This document shows, in pieces, positions 7,770 to 18,293 of a stretch of DNA of 64,000 nt. Source of the DNA: Actinoplanes sandaracinus (GTDB lineage Bacteria > Actinomycetota > Actinomycetes > Mycobacteriales > Micromonosporaceae); NCBI RefSeq assembly GCF_030009775.1, contig NZ_JASCTH010000012.1:1-64000 (forward strand), given 5' to 3'. The notes under the pieces are model-generated. The model was not told where the DNA came from, ran no database searches, and worked only from the letters and a program-made list of their open reading frames with translations. The translations under genes and the position numbers were made by a program. Each line of letters opens with the position of its first letter. Position 1 is the stretch's first letter.

Positions 7770-8729
7770 TTGACGGCGCGCGCGTTCTGGTTGACTTGCC
7801 CGGGAACCGGCGAGATACGCACCGAACAGGTGCCCACTCCCTCGCCGACCGATGTGCTGGTGCGCACACTGCACACGGGAGTGAGCCGTGGCACGGAGAC
7901 GCTGGTCTTCCAGGGACGCGTCCCGCGGAGCCAGTGGGCGACGATGCGGGCTCCCTTCCAGGACGGCGATTTCCCGGCCCCGGTGAAGTACGGCTACCTC
8001 AACGTCGGCGTGGTCGAGGACGGCGACCCGTCGCTGACCGGGAAGACCGTCTTCAGCCTCTACCCGCATCAGACCCACTTCGTGGTCCCGGCGTCGGCCG
8101 TCACGGTCGTCCCGGACGGGGTTCCGCCGGCGCGTGCGGTGCTGGCCGGGACGGTGGAGACCGCGGTGAACGCCGTGTGGGACGCGGCGCCGCAGATCGG
8201 CGACCGGATCACGGTGGTCGGTGGCGGCATGGTCGGCCTGTCGGTCGCGGCCGTCCTGGCCGGTCTGCCCGGTACCGACGTGCAGCTGGTGGACGTCGAC
8301 CCGGGCCGGGAAGCGATCTCCAAACTACTGAACGTCGGGTTCGCGCACCCGGACGACGCGCGCGACGGGCGCGACATCGTCATCCATGCGAGCGCGACCG
8401 AGCAGGGCCTGCACCGCTCGCTGGAGCTGCTCCGCACCGAGGGCACGGTCGTCGAGCTGAGCTGGTTCGGGGACCGCCGGATCGCCGTGCCGCTGGGTGA
8501 GTTCTTCCACAGCAAGCGCCTGACGATCCGCAGCAGCCAGGTCGGCGGCATCTCCCCCACCCGCCACCGCAGCTACGCCGAGCGCCTCCAGGTGGCCCTC
8601 GACCTGCTGAAGGACCCCCGGTTCGACGCCCTCATCACCGGGCACGACCGCTTCGAGGACCTGCCGCGGGTGCTGCCGCGGCTCGCGGACGGCACCCTGA
8701 AGGCCCTCTGTCACGTGATCGACTACTGA
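7770..8729 (+). CDS. Zinc-independent MDR-type dehydrogenase
   Basis: A 319-residue medium-chain dehydrogenase/reductase-like protein. The N-terminal half has the GroES-like fold with SRGTETLVF. The NAD(P) fold starts near residue 148 with TVVGGGMVGLSVAA and an acidic VDVD that suggests NAD. The structural four-Cys zinc lobe and the catalytic zinc Cys/His set are absent. I place the start at TTG 7770 (AAGGGA 5 nt upstream) because relatives begin at the ARAFW strand; ATG 7755 is possible. It is first gene of the cluster with the pterin-synthase-fold protein, glycosyltransferase, methyltransferase and flippase-like protein. Substrate unknown. Confidence 0.75.
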   Translation: MTARAFWLTCPGTGEIRTEQVPTPSPTDVLVRTLHTGVSRGTETLVFQGRVPRSQWATMRAPFQDGDFPAPVKYGYLNVGVVEDGDPSLTGKTVFSLYPHQTHFVVPASAVTVVPDGVPPARAVLAGTVETAVNAVWDAAPQIGDRITVVGGGMVGLSVAAVLAGLPGTDVQLVDVDPGREAISKLLNVGFAHPDDARDGRDIVIHASATEQGLHRSLELLRTEGTVVELSWFGDRRIAVPLGEFFHSKRLTIRSSQVGGISPTRHRSYAERLQVALDLLKDPRFDALITGHDRFEDLPRVLPRLADGTLKALCHVIDY

Positions 8730-8796
8730 CCGGGAATTGATCTTTCGACATCGGGTACCCGTAGTACCGCCACGAACCGCACAGAGGAGAGAACCC

Positions 8797-9195
8797 TTGT
8801 TCAGCGTCACCGTCCGCGACCACATCATGATCGCGCACAGCTTCTCCGGCGAGGTCTTCGGACCGGCCCAGCGCCTGCACGGCGCCACCTTCGTGGTGGA
8901 CGCGACGTTCCGCCGACCCGAGCTGGACGACGACAACATCGTGGTCGACATCGGCCGGGCGAGCGAGCAGCTGCACACCATCTGCTCCGGGCTCAGCTAC
9001 CGCAACCTCGACGACGACCCGGAATTCTCCGGCGTCAACACCTCCACCGAGTTCCTCGCCAAGGTCATCGCCGACCGCCTCGCGGTCCGCGCGCAGGCCG
9101 GCGAACTCGGCCCCGGCGCGACCGGCCTCACCGGCATCTCGGTGACCCTCCACGAATCGCACATCGCCTGGGCGTCCTACGAGCGCACCCTGTGA
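8797..9195 (+). CDS. 6-pyruvoyl-tetrahydropterin synthase/QueD-fold protein lacking the catalytic triad
   Basis: A 132-residue T-fold protein starting at TTG 8797, set by GAGGAGAG 5 nt upstream. Aligned by eye with E. coli QueD, two zinc histidines remain (His14 in MIAHSF, His28 in RLHGATF), but the third is Ala30. The catalytic Cys is Ala24 and the Asp-His pair is Ser67-Tyr68 (GLSYRN instead of LDHH). The pterin-anchoring Glu is kept as Glu120 (LHESH). It may therefore bind a pterin or pyrimidine without QueD chemistry, or run a different reaction (inference). Its 3' end overlaps the glycosyltransferase start by 4 nt (GTGA), so the two are translationally coupled. Confidence 0.7.
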   Translation: MFSVTVRDHIMIAHSFSGEVFGPAQRLHGATFVVDATFRRPELDDDNIVVDIGRASEQLHTICSGLSYRNLDDDPEFSGVNTSTEFLAKVIADRLAVRAQAGELGPGATGLTGISVTLHESHIAWASYERTL

Positions 9196-10295
9196 TTCAC
9201 CCGCTGTTCGCGGTGCTGCCGGCGTCGATCGACGACCCGGCGGCACCCAGCGGCGGCAACCGATACGACCGCGAGGTCCTCCGCCGCCTCACGGCCGGTC
9301 CCTCTTCCGAAGACCCCGACGGGGTACGGCCCACGCCATCCGCCCCGCGCAAGAGGCCGCTGCCGCTCTTCCGGACGCGGGAGCTCCTGCTCGACGGGAA
9401 TTGGCCCCGCCCCGCCGAGCCGGACCGCCGGGCCCTGACCGCGATCCTCGGCGACCTGAGCGACGGCGCGCTGGTCCTGCTGGACGGCCTGATCGCGTGC
9501 GGTGTCCCGGAACTGCTGGAACCCCACGCGAACCGCCTCCGGCTGGCGATCCTGGTCCACCTGCCGCTGAGCGACGAGACCGGCCTCCCGGACGAGGAGG
9601 CCGCCGCACTGCGCGCGTGCGAGTCCCGCGCCCTGCGCCTGGCCGCCGCGGTGATCGCCACCAGCACCCCCGCCGCCCGCCGGGTCGAACAGATGCACGG
9701 TCTCTCCGGCGTCCACGTCGTCCCGCCGGGCGTGGACAAGGCTCCGCTCGCGCGGCCCTCCCCCACCGGCGGCCGCCTGCTGAACGTGGCGTCCCTGACC
9801 CACCGCAAGGGCCAGGACCTTCTGGTGGAGGCTCTGTCCCGGCTGACCGGCCTGGACTGGACCTGCACGATCGCCGGCGCCGGCCGCCTTCGGCTGCCGG
9901 CCGGGCCGGTGGGCGCGCGCGTGCACGTCGCCGGGCCGTTGAGTGGCGGCGCGCTCGACGACGCGTACGCGAACGCGGATCTCTTCGTGTTGCCGTCGCG
10001 GGCCGAGACGTACGGCATGGTGGTGACCGAGGCGTTGGCCCGTGGCCTGCCGGTGGTGGCGACGGACGTCGGGGGTGTCCCGGAGGCGCTCGGCGCCGCC
10101 CCGGACGGCGGCCTTCCCGGCCGCCTGATCCCGCCGGACGACCCGGAGGCCCTGGCTGCCGCCCTGCGCGACTGGCTGACCGACCCCGGCCTGCGCGACC
10201 GCTGGCGGGCGCACGCCCGGGCCCGCCGACAGACCCTGACCGGCTGGGACGAGACCGCCCGCCGCCTGGGTGAGGTGCTCGATGACATCACCTGA
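9192..10295 (+). CDS. Glycosyltransferase family 4
   Basis: A 367-residue GT-B glycosyltransferase. The C-terminal half carries the GT4 signature: NVASLTHRKGQDLL (about 196-209), then DAYANADLFVLPSRAETYG and VVTEALARGLPVVATDVGG, with the E-x7-E pair that holds the nucleotide sugar. The N-terminal Rossmann half is divergent and starts with AVLPASIDDPAAPSGGN, where a GGN loop typical of the family binds donor and acceptor. GTG 9192 overlaps the previous stop. Donor and acceptor are unknown; the context suggests that the product of the preceding enzymes is glycosylated. Confidence 0.85.
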   Translation: MIHPLFAVLPASIDDPAAPSGGNRYDREVLRRLTAGPSSEDPDGVRPTPSAPRKRPLPLFRTRELLLDGNWPRPAEPDRRALTAILGDLSDGALVLLDGLIACGVPELLEPHANRLRLAILVHLPLSDETGLPDEEAAALRACESRALRLAAAVIATSTPAARRVEQMHGLSGVHVVPPGVDKAPLARPSPTGGRLLNVASLTHRKGQDLLVEALSRLTGLDWTCTIAGAGRLRLPAGPVGARVHVAGPLSGGALDDAYANADLFVLPSRAETYGMVVTEALARGLPVVATDVGGVPEALGAAPDGGLPGRLIPPDDPEALAAALRDWLTDPGLRDRWRAHARARRQTLTGWDETARRLGEVLDDIT

Positions 10296-10334
10296 CACGC
10301 CCCGGCGCGAGCGACGATGCCGAAGGAGGCAGAC

Positions 10335-11261
10335 ATGACCGAGGTACACGGCAGGCCGGAGACGGGCAGCCCCGCCGGGACGGCCGGCACGACCGGCGCC
10401 GGTGGATCAGGAGCCGAGATCATCACGTTCAGTGAGACCGGGCCGGCGCCCGCCGACGGGATCCGCGGGGCGGGACCGACCATGAGCGCGCCGGAGGAGG
10501 GCGAGTTCAGCGCCGGGTGGCTGACCCTGCGGGAACCCGCCGACGCGGCCGCGCGGGCGCTGGATCTGGTCGAACAGCTTCCCCGGCCGGTGCGGACCGT
10601 GCGCGACCTCGGCTGCGGGACCGGTTCGCTGGGGCGCTGGCTGTCACCGCTGTTGCCGCCCGGCCCACAGCACTGGATCATGACGGACCGGGATCCGGCG
10701 CTGCTGCTGCGGGCGGCGAACGGCATGCCGGACGGGGTGACGGTCAGCACACAGCGCCTGGATGTCGCCGAACTCACCGCCGCCGACCTGGCCGGAACGG
10801 ATCTGGTCACCTGCTCGGCGCTGCTCGACCTGCTCACCGCCGACGAGGTCGCCCGGCTGGCGGAGGTCTGCGCCCAGGCCCGCGTGGCGGTGCTCTTCAC
10901 CCTCTCGGTGACCGGGGAGGTGCGGCTGGCGCCGGACGACCCGCTGGACGCCGAGGTCACGGCCGCTTTCAACGCTCACCAGCGGCGGGTCGTCGACGGG
11001 CGGCGGCTGCTCGGACCGGACGCCGCGGAGGCCGCCGAGGCCGCGTTCGTGCGGGTGGGAGCGCGGGTGACCGTACGCCCGAGCCCGTGGCGTCTCGGCC
11101 CGGCGATGCCCGCCCTCACCGCGGAATGGCTGCGCGGATGGGTCGCGGCGGCCCTGGAGGAGCGCCCCGGCCTGCCGCTCGGCGACTATCTGGAGCGCCG
11201 TTTGGCGGCACTTCCGCACGCTTCCGTGGGACACAAGGATGTTTTAGCGATCTTCAACTGA
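10335..11261 (+). CDS. Class I SAM-dependent methyltransferase
   Basis: A 308-residue protein starting at ATG 10335 (GAAGGAGG 5 nt upstream; an earlier ATG at 10317 lacks one). Residues 1-50 are Gly/Pro/Thr-rich and probably disordered. SAM motif I is DLGCGTGSLG (about 93), followed by an acidic residue pair in IMTDRDP, then LDVAELTAADL and TCSALLDLL. The C-terminal part with RRLLGPDAAEAAEAAF resembles small-molecule methyltransferases. Target unknown. Probably acts on the same metabolite as its neighbours. Confidence 0.75.
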   Translation: MTEVHGRPETGSPAGTAGTTGAGGSGAEIITFSETGPAPADGIRGAGPTMSAPEEGEFSAGWLTLREPADAAARALDLVEQLPRPVRTVRDLGCGTGSLGRWLSPLLPPGPQHWIMTDRDPALLLRAANGMPDGVTVSTQRLDVAELTAADLAGTDLVTCSALLDLLTADEVARLAEVCAQARVAVLFTLSVTGEVRLAPDDPLDAEVTAAFNAHQRRVVDGRRLLGPDAAEAAEAAFVRVGARVTVRPSPWRLGPAMPALTAEWLRGWVAAALEERPGLPLGDYLERRLAALPHASVGHKDVLAIFN

Positions 11262-11318
11262 ACCGTGGGTGGCTGACCGGGCGTACTAGTCCTCGAGAGC
11301 GACGAGGGGACATGGGAC

Positions 11319-12458
11319 GTGACGCGATCTATCTGGGCCTGGCTACGCCTGCTGGGTGGGGCCGGAATTCTGGCCCTGGTGATGTGGCGACTCGGGACCG
11401 GGGCGTTCCTGGACGGCCTTCGGGTGCTCGACACGGGCGCTCTGGTGGCGGCGCTGGGGATCGGCGCCGCGACCACGGTGCTCAGCGCATGGCGCTGGTG
11501 CCTGGTGGCGCGCGGGCTGGGCATGCGGCTGACGCTGAAGGACGCGACGGCCGACTACTACCAGGCGTTGTTCCTGAACGCGGCGCTGCCGGGCGGGATC
11601 CTCGGCGACGTCGGGCGGGCGGTGCGGCACGGCAAGGATTCCGGCGACCTGGGCCGCGGGGTCCGGGCGGTCGTCCTGGAGCGCACGGCGGGAATGATCG
11701 TCCTGCTGGTGGTGGGGGCGGCGGTGCTCGTCACCGTACCCTCGCCGGTCTTTGATCTCCTCCACGCGAACGGGGCGCGGACCGCCGCGGTGACCGCGGG
11801 GATCGCCTCGGCCGGCGTCCTGGTGTTCCTCGGCATGCGGCGGCTGCGGCGCGGGCGCTCGAAGGCGGCGGGCGCAGCCCGGGCCGGGATGAGCGAGATC
11901 CGCGCGGGGCTGCTGTCGTGGCGCAGCGGGCCGGGCGTGCTGCTCGCCTCCGCGGCGGCGCTCGCCGGGCATCTGGCGACGTTCCTGGTCGCGGCGCGTG
12001 CCGCCGGCAGCGTGGCGTCGCTGCTGGAGCTGGCGCCCCTGCTGCTGCTGGCGCTGCTCGCGATGGGCCTGCCGATCAACGTCGGCGGCTGGGGACCCCG
12101 TGAAGGGGTGATGGCCTGGGCGTTCGGCGCCGCGGGCCTGAGCGCGGCGCAGGGCCTGACGATCGCGGTGGCCTACGGCATCCTGGCGTTCGTCGCGGCC
12201 ATCCCGGGCGCGGTGGTCCTGGTGGTGCGGCTGGTGGCGCGCCGCGCGGAGAAGCCGCGGACCGCTCCGGCGCTGACCCCGGCGATCGCGGCGGCGCCCG
12301 CTTCGCCCCTGACTCTCAGCCCGGCGATCGCGGCGGCGCACGTTCCGGCGATGGCGCCGGCTCCGATCATCGTGCCGCTGCCCGCCGCCCGCGTTCTCCG
12401 GGCGGCGGTACGGGTGGAGGCTCGGCGTCCCGCCTACTCCGGTGGTGTCCCGGCTTGA
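11319..12458 (+). CDS. Flippase-like / lysylphosphatidylglycerol-synthase-type membrane protein
   Basis: A 379-residue polytopic protein (about eight membrane segments) of the LPG_synthase_TM/UPF0104 family. It shows the family core WRWCLVARGLG, FLNAALPGGILGDVGRAV, VLERTAGMIVLL and GLPINVGGWGPREGVMAWAF. Relatives include the membrane part of MprF and glycolipid flippase-like proteins. There is no cytosolic aminoacyltransferase domain. The C-terminal 70 residues are Ala/Pro-rich and poorly conserved in appearance. GTG 11319 start. It is last gene of the cluster and would suit export or flipping of the cluster product (inference). Confidence 0.75.
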   Translation: MTRSIWAWLRLLGGAGILALVMWRLGTGAFLDGLRVLDTGALVAALGIGAATTVLSAWRWCLVARGLGMRLTLKDATADYYQALFLNAALPGGILGDVGRAVRHGKDSGDLGRGVRAVVLERTAGMIVLLVVGAAVLVTVPSPVFDLLHANGARTAAVTAGIASAGVLVFLGMRRLRRGRSKAAGAARAGMSEIRAGLLSWRSGPGVLLASAAALAGHLATFLVAARAAGSVASLLELAPLLLLALLAMGLPINVGGWGPREGVMAWAFGAAGLSAAQGLTIAVAYGILAFVAAIPGAVVLVVRLVARRAEKPRTAPALTPAIAAAPASPLTLSPAIAAAHVPAMAPAPIIVPLPAARVLRAAVRVEARRPAYSGGVPA

Positions 12459-12466
12459 CGGAAAGG

Positions 12467-13159
12467 TCAGGGCTCACCGAAACGTTCGGACAGGGCGTAC
12501 CGCAGCAGCACCACGTCACCGATCGGGCGGACCTCAGCGAGGGTCGCCCGGTTGTCGGAGCTCCACGGAAAGGCGCCGTCGTAGACGAACCGCGGCGCCC
12601 GCGAATCACCGACGAAGAACGGCGCCACCACCAGCTGCAACTCGTCGGCGATCCCGGCGGCGAGGAACTGGGTGTGCATGTGGCCGCCGCCCTCGACCAT
12701 GAGCCGGCGCACGCCCCGCGCGCCCAGGTCGGCCGAGACCAGCCGGACGTCGACCGGATCGCCGCCGTCCACCACGGTCGCGCGGCCGCCGAGCAGCTCA
12801 CGCGCCCCCTCGACGGTCGACGTCGCACAGTAGACGAGCTTGTCGGCGTCACCCGCGGTGAAGAAAGACGCCTCCGGGTCGAGGTGGCAGCTGCCGGTTA
12901 CGGTGACCTTCACCGGGTCCGGTTGCGCCCCTCGGGCGATCCGGGCGGCACGGCGGGCCCCGGACCGCACCATCAGCCGCGGGTTGTCCTGCCGGATCGT
13001 CCCGGCGCCGACGAGGATCGCGTCGCACTGGGCGCGGACCGCGTCGACCCGGTCGAAGTCTGCTTCGTTCGAGAGGAGCAGGCGCTCCTCGGTGGTGTCG
13101 TCGACGTAACCGTCGATGGACATGCCACAGCTCAGCAAGGTGTAAGGACGCTCAGCCAC
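12467..13159 (-). CDS. RibD C-terminal-type pyrimidine/dihydrofolate reductase family protein
   Basis: A 230-residue protein with the RibD-C/DHFR-like fold. Visible motifs are SCGMSIDGYVDD at the N-terminus, AILVGAGTIRQDNPRL (about 48-63), LMVEGGGHMHTQFLAAG and ELQLVVAPFFVGD. In riboflavin synthesis this fold reduces the ribosylamino-pyrimidine with NADPH; no deaminase domain is present. GTG 13159 has GGAGG 8 nt upstream. It is divergent from ribA (112 nt between starts) and convergent with the flippase-like gene (8 nt between stops). Pairing with a GTP cyclohydrolase II suggests both act on the same pyrimidine. Confidence 0.8.
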   Translation of the reverse strand: MAERPYTLLSCGMSIDGYVDDTTEERLLLSNEADFDRVDAVRAQCDAILVGAGTIRQDNPRLMVRSGARRAARIARGAQPDPVKVTVTGSCHLDPEASFFTAGDADKLVYCATSTVEGARELLGGRATVVDGGDPVDVRLVSADLGARGVRRLMVEGGGHMHTQFLAAGIADELQLVVAPFFVGDSRAPRFVYDGAFPWSSDNRATLAEVRPIGDVVLLRYALSERFGEP

Positions 13160-13271
13160 CGATGACGCCTCCAGGAATCGGACCTCACCATAATCCCCGT
13201 GTGCGGGGGCCGGTCTCTGGGCAGTGCATCACCGGCGCGCCGAGTACGGCGGAACCAAACGAGGAGGACCG

Positions 13272-13943
13272 ATGTTCGAAGCCCCGGCCATGCCGATGAC
13301 CGTCACCAAGGCCACCATGCGGCGGCAGGTGACCGTACCGCTGCGGTTCCCCGACGGCTACGCGACCAGTGCTCGGGTGATGACATTCGACGGGCTCGCC
13401 GACGGGAAGGAGCATCTCGCCCTAGGCCTCGGTGACTGGCAGCGGGCGCTGACCAAGTCGGCGGCCGGTGGCCGGGCTCCGCTGGTCCGGCCGCACAGCG
13501 AGTGCCTGACCGGCGACGTCTTCGGCAGCCAGCGCTGCGACTGCGGCCCGCAGTTGCGCGAGGCGGTGGAGCGGATCGCCGACCAGGGCGGATTCCTGCT
13601 CTACCTGCGGCAGGAGGGCCGTGGCATCGGCCTGTACGCCAAACTCGACGCCTACGCCCTGCAGGACGACGGCCTCGACACCTATCAGGCGAACGTGGCG
13701 CTGGGCCGGGGCGAGGACGAGCGCGACTACACCGCGGCCGCGCAGATGCTGCTCGCCCTCGGCGTGGACCGGATCCGGCTGCTCAGCAACAACCCGGACA
13801 AAGCCGGCCAGCTCGCCGCGCTCGGCATCGACGTGACCCAGCGGATCCCGACCGGTGTGCACCTGTCCGCGGCCAACGTGCGCTACCTGAGCGTGAAGGC
13901 TTCTCATACCGCTCACACGATCGATCTGCCCCTGGCCGAGTGA
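13272..13943 (+). CDS. ribA: GTP cyclohydrolase II
   Basis: A 224-residue stand-alone GTP cyclohydrolase II without the DHBP-synthase domain found in many actinobacterial RibBA proteins. Zinc ligands are Cys78, Cys89 and Cys91 (HSECLTGD ... RCDC). YLRQEGRGIGLYAKL, Asp149 and Arg151 (DERDYT) match the catalytic region of E. coli RibA. The Tyr that separates true GCH II enzymes from the S. coelicolor paralog stopping at a formylated pyrimidine is kept here as Tyr128 (DAYALQD). ATG 13272 has GAGGAGG 5 nt upstream. Its location beside a RibD-type reductase and the glycosyl cluster, not a rib operon, suggests a specialised copy. Confidence 0.9.
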   Translation: MFEAPAMPMTVTKATMRRQVTVPLRFPDGYATSARVMTFDGLADGKEHLALGLGDWQRALTKSAAGGRAPLVRPHSECLTGDVFGSQRCDCGPQLREAVERIADQGGFLLYLRQEGRGIGLYAKLDAYALQDDGLDTYQANVALGRGEDERDYTAAAQMLLALGVDRIRLLSNNPDKAGQLAALGIDVTQRIPTGVHLSAANVRYLSVKASHTAHTIDLPLAE

Positions 13944-13981
13944 CGTTCGGCGCCTTCTGCCGACCGGTCCGGCACGATGGC

Positions 13982-16084
13982 ATGGTGACGGGCGTGGACA
14001 TACCGGAAGCCGGCGACCAGCAGGCGGGCGACCAGCAAGCGATGGCGTCGGCAGTCGATCAGCTGCCTTTCATCGTCATCGTGGGTGAAGGGCCGGACCT
14101 GGTGGTGCGCGCCTACAACGCGGCCACCCGGGCGGTGCTGCCCGGCCGGGATGTGCTGGGCCGGGCGATCCGCGACGTGCTCAGCGACCTGTCCGGGCAG
14201 CAGTTCGTGGACGCCTTCTACGAGGTGTACCGGACCGGGGAGCCGATCAGCGGCAAACAGTGGCGGGTTCACCTGAACCAGCCGGACGGCTCTGTCGGCG
14301 AGATGTTCGCGACGTTCGCGCTCGTCCCGTGGCATCACGCCGACGGCAGCCTGCGCGGGGTGATCGGGGCCGCGTTCGACGTCACCGACCTGGCCCTCGA
14401 ACGGCAGGCGGCGGTCGCCGAAGCGGACCGGCAGCGCCGCCGCTACGAGCAGAGCCGCGACGTGGTCAACGCGCTCCAGCGGGAACTGCTGCCGGTCGGG
14501 CTGCCGGTGCTGCCCGGCCTCCAGGTGGCGGCCGGCTACCTGCTCGCCGACGCCGGCACCCAGGCCGGCGGGGACTGGTACGACGCGGTCACCACCCCCG
14601 ACGGGCGGATCGCGCTGATGGTCGGCGACGTGGTCGGGCACGGGGTGACCGCGTCGGGGGTGATGGGGCAGCTCCGGGCCGTCCTTCAGGAGCGGCTCGA
14701 CGCCGGGGCGAGCATCACCGAGGCGCTGAACGCGGCGGACCGGCTGGCCGGGCGGGTGCGCGCGGCGTACGCGGCGACGGTCAACGTGGTGATGCTGGAC
14801 CCGGGGACCGGGGAGCTGTCGTACTGCACGGCCGGGCATCCGCCGCCGCTGATCATCCCGGCATCGGGCCTGGACGGTGCGGGTCTGGGCAGTGCGGGCC
14901 TGGGCACTGCCCGCTATCTGGAGGGCACGCGGGGCACGCCGCTCGGCACCGGCGGCTCCTTCCCGGTGCGGACGGACCTTCTCCGGCCCGGTGAGACCCT
15001 GCTGCTCTACACCGACGGGATCCTGGAACGGCCGGGCGCCGGCCCGGACGCCGCCGCGGAGCTCGCCCAGGTGGCCACGGACGCGGCGGCCGGGCGGGCC
15101 CTGCACGACCCCTCCGCGACGGCAGCGGAACGGGTCTGCACGCAAACCCTCGAACTGCTCGTCCGCTCCGGCGGGCACGCCGACGACATCACCCTGCTGG
15201 CGGCTCAGCGTGTTCCGGCCGTACCGGAGATGATGTTGAATCTGCCGGCGGAGCCGGTCGCCCTGCGCGGCTCCCGCCTCGAGATCGCCGCCTGGCTGGC
15301 CGCCGCGGGCGCCGCCGACGAGGACGTCTTCGTGATCCAGCACGCGATCGGCGAGCTGGCCACCAACGCGATGGAGCACGCGTTCGGCGGCGACTTCGGC
15401 CGCGACGTCATCGAGATCCGTGCCCGGTTGCTGGCCTCCGGGCTGGTCGAGGCGACCATCACCGACCACGGCGGCTGGCGGGTCCCGGAACGGCAGCCGA
15501 CCCGCGGAAGGGGTCTGGCGCTCACCGCCCAGTTGGTGCAGAGCCTGCGGGTGGAACCGGGCGTCGACGGGACCGTCGCCACCATGCGGCACCCGCTGCT
15601 CCGGCCGGCACGGCTGCTGGCCAGCTTCGCCGAATCGGTGGGAGGCGAGATGGTGGGGAGCGAATCGGTGCGGACGCCGCCGCACGCCGGCGACATGACG
15701 ATCACGGAACTTCCCGGCGACGACGAGGCCCGGATCCGGCTGGACGGGCCGGTCGACGCGGCGTCAGCGGCGGAGGTACGCGCGGAACTGTTCCGCCGCA
15801 GCCGCGGCGGAACCGTGCCGATGACCGTCGACCTGTCCGGTGTCAGCCACCTGGCCAGCGCCGGAGTGTCGGCGCTGCACGAGGTGGCCGCCCAGCACCT
15901 GATCGAGAAGGCGCCGCTGACGCTGATCGCGGTGTCCGGCAGCCCGGCCCGGCGCATTCTCGACCTGGTCGGTCTCCCGTCATCCCCGGATCTCCCGTCA
16001 TCGGTCAGTCTGCCGTCATCCGCAGGCCTCCCGTCATCCACAGGTTTGCCGTCATCCACAGGTTTGCCGTCATCCACAGGGTGA
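13982..16084 (+). CDS. PAS - PP2C (SpoIIE) - HATPase - STAS regulator
   Basis: A 700-residue cytoplasmic multidomain regulator. PAS domain about 27-145 (ending AAFDVTDLALE), short coiled coil, SpoIIE/PP2C phosphatase about 165-400 (QAGGDWYDA near 196, GDVVGHG, SGGHADDITLL), anti-sigma-type HATPase about 425-545 (GELATNAMEHAF N-box, TRGRGLAL), then a STAS domain about 570-663 whose phospho-acceptor Ser would be in SHLASAG. It thus combines the kinase, phosphatase and antagonist modules of a partner-switching sigma-factor circuit in one chain. The C-terminal 37 residues are six 6-residue repeats (LPSSTG type). The ATG at 13982 has no strong ribosome site. Confidence 0.85.
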   Translation: MVTGVDIPEAGDQQAGDQQAMASAVDQLPFIVIVGEGPDLVVRAYNAATRAVLPGRDVLGRAIRDVLSDLSGQQFVDAFYEVYRTGEPISGKQWRVHLNQPDGSVGEMFATFALVPWHHADGSLRGVIGAAFDVTDLALERQAAVAEADRQRRRYEQSRDVVNALQRELLPVGLPVLPGLQVAAGYLLADAGTQAGGDWYDAVTTPDGRIALMVGDVVGHGVTASGVMGQLRAVLQERLDAGASITEALNAADRLAGRVRAAYAATVNVVMLDPGTGELSYCTAGHPPPLIIPASGLDGAGLGSAGLGTARYLEGTRGTPLGTGGSFPVRTDLLRPGETLLLYTDGILERPGAGPDAAAELAQVATDAAAGRALHDPSATAAERVCTQTLELLVRSGGHADDITLLAAQRVPAVPEMMLNLPAEPVALRGSRLEIAAWLAAAGAADEDVFVIQHAIGELATNAMEHAFGGDFGRDVIEIRARLLASGLVEATITDHGGWRVPERQPTRGRGLALTAQLVQSLRVEPGVDGTVATMRHPLLRPARLLASFAESVGGEMVGSESVRTPPHAGDMTITELPGDDEARIRLDGPVDAASAAEVRAELFRRSRGGTVPMTVDLSGVSHLASAGVSALHEVAAQHLIEKAPLTLIAVSGSPARRILDLVGLPSSPDLPSSVSLPSSAGLPSSTGLPSSTGLPSSTG
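15971..16078 (+). repeat. 18-bp tandem repeat encoding the C-terminal tail, six copies
   Basis: Six in-frame 18-bp units (consensus ggtttgccgtcatccaca), the last two identical. They end 3 nt before the stop codon and encode repeated G-L-P-S-S-T. Confidence 0.9.
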
Positions 16085-16119
16085 ATCCGATCATCGGCTC
16101 GGCTCTCTAGACTCGCCAG

Positions 16120-18150
<2,031 letters not shown>

Positions 18151-18161
18151 CAACCCGGCAA

Positions 18162-18212
18162 GCCGTCGCCCAGACGTCCCTCGGCCCGCCGAGGACGTGC
18201 CTGGGCGACGGC
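18162..18212. terminator. Long hairpin terminator after recQ
   Basis: The arms share GCCGTCGCCCAG with its exact complement (12 bp), continued with small bulges through ACGTCC and CTCGGC. It serves recQ and, from the other side, the YceI gene. Confidence 0.7.
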
Positions 18213-18236
18213 CCGCCGGCGGCGCGCCCAGCGGGA

Positions 18237-18275
18237 TGCGGGTGCCGGGTGCGGGTGCCGGGTGCGGGTGTCGGG
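18237..18275. repeat. 13-bp tandem repeat downstream of yceI-like stop
   Basis: Three copies of tgcgggtgccggg (the third with one change), 18 nt past the stop codon of the minus-strand gene. Confidence 0.8.
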
Positions 18276-18293
18276 GTGCGGTGTGGACAGCCG

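Noticed and set aside
13160..13271. FMN riboswitch between the RibD-type gene and ribA
   Set aside because: The gap is only 112 nt and none of the conserved FMN aptamer segments are visible.
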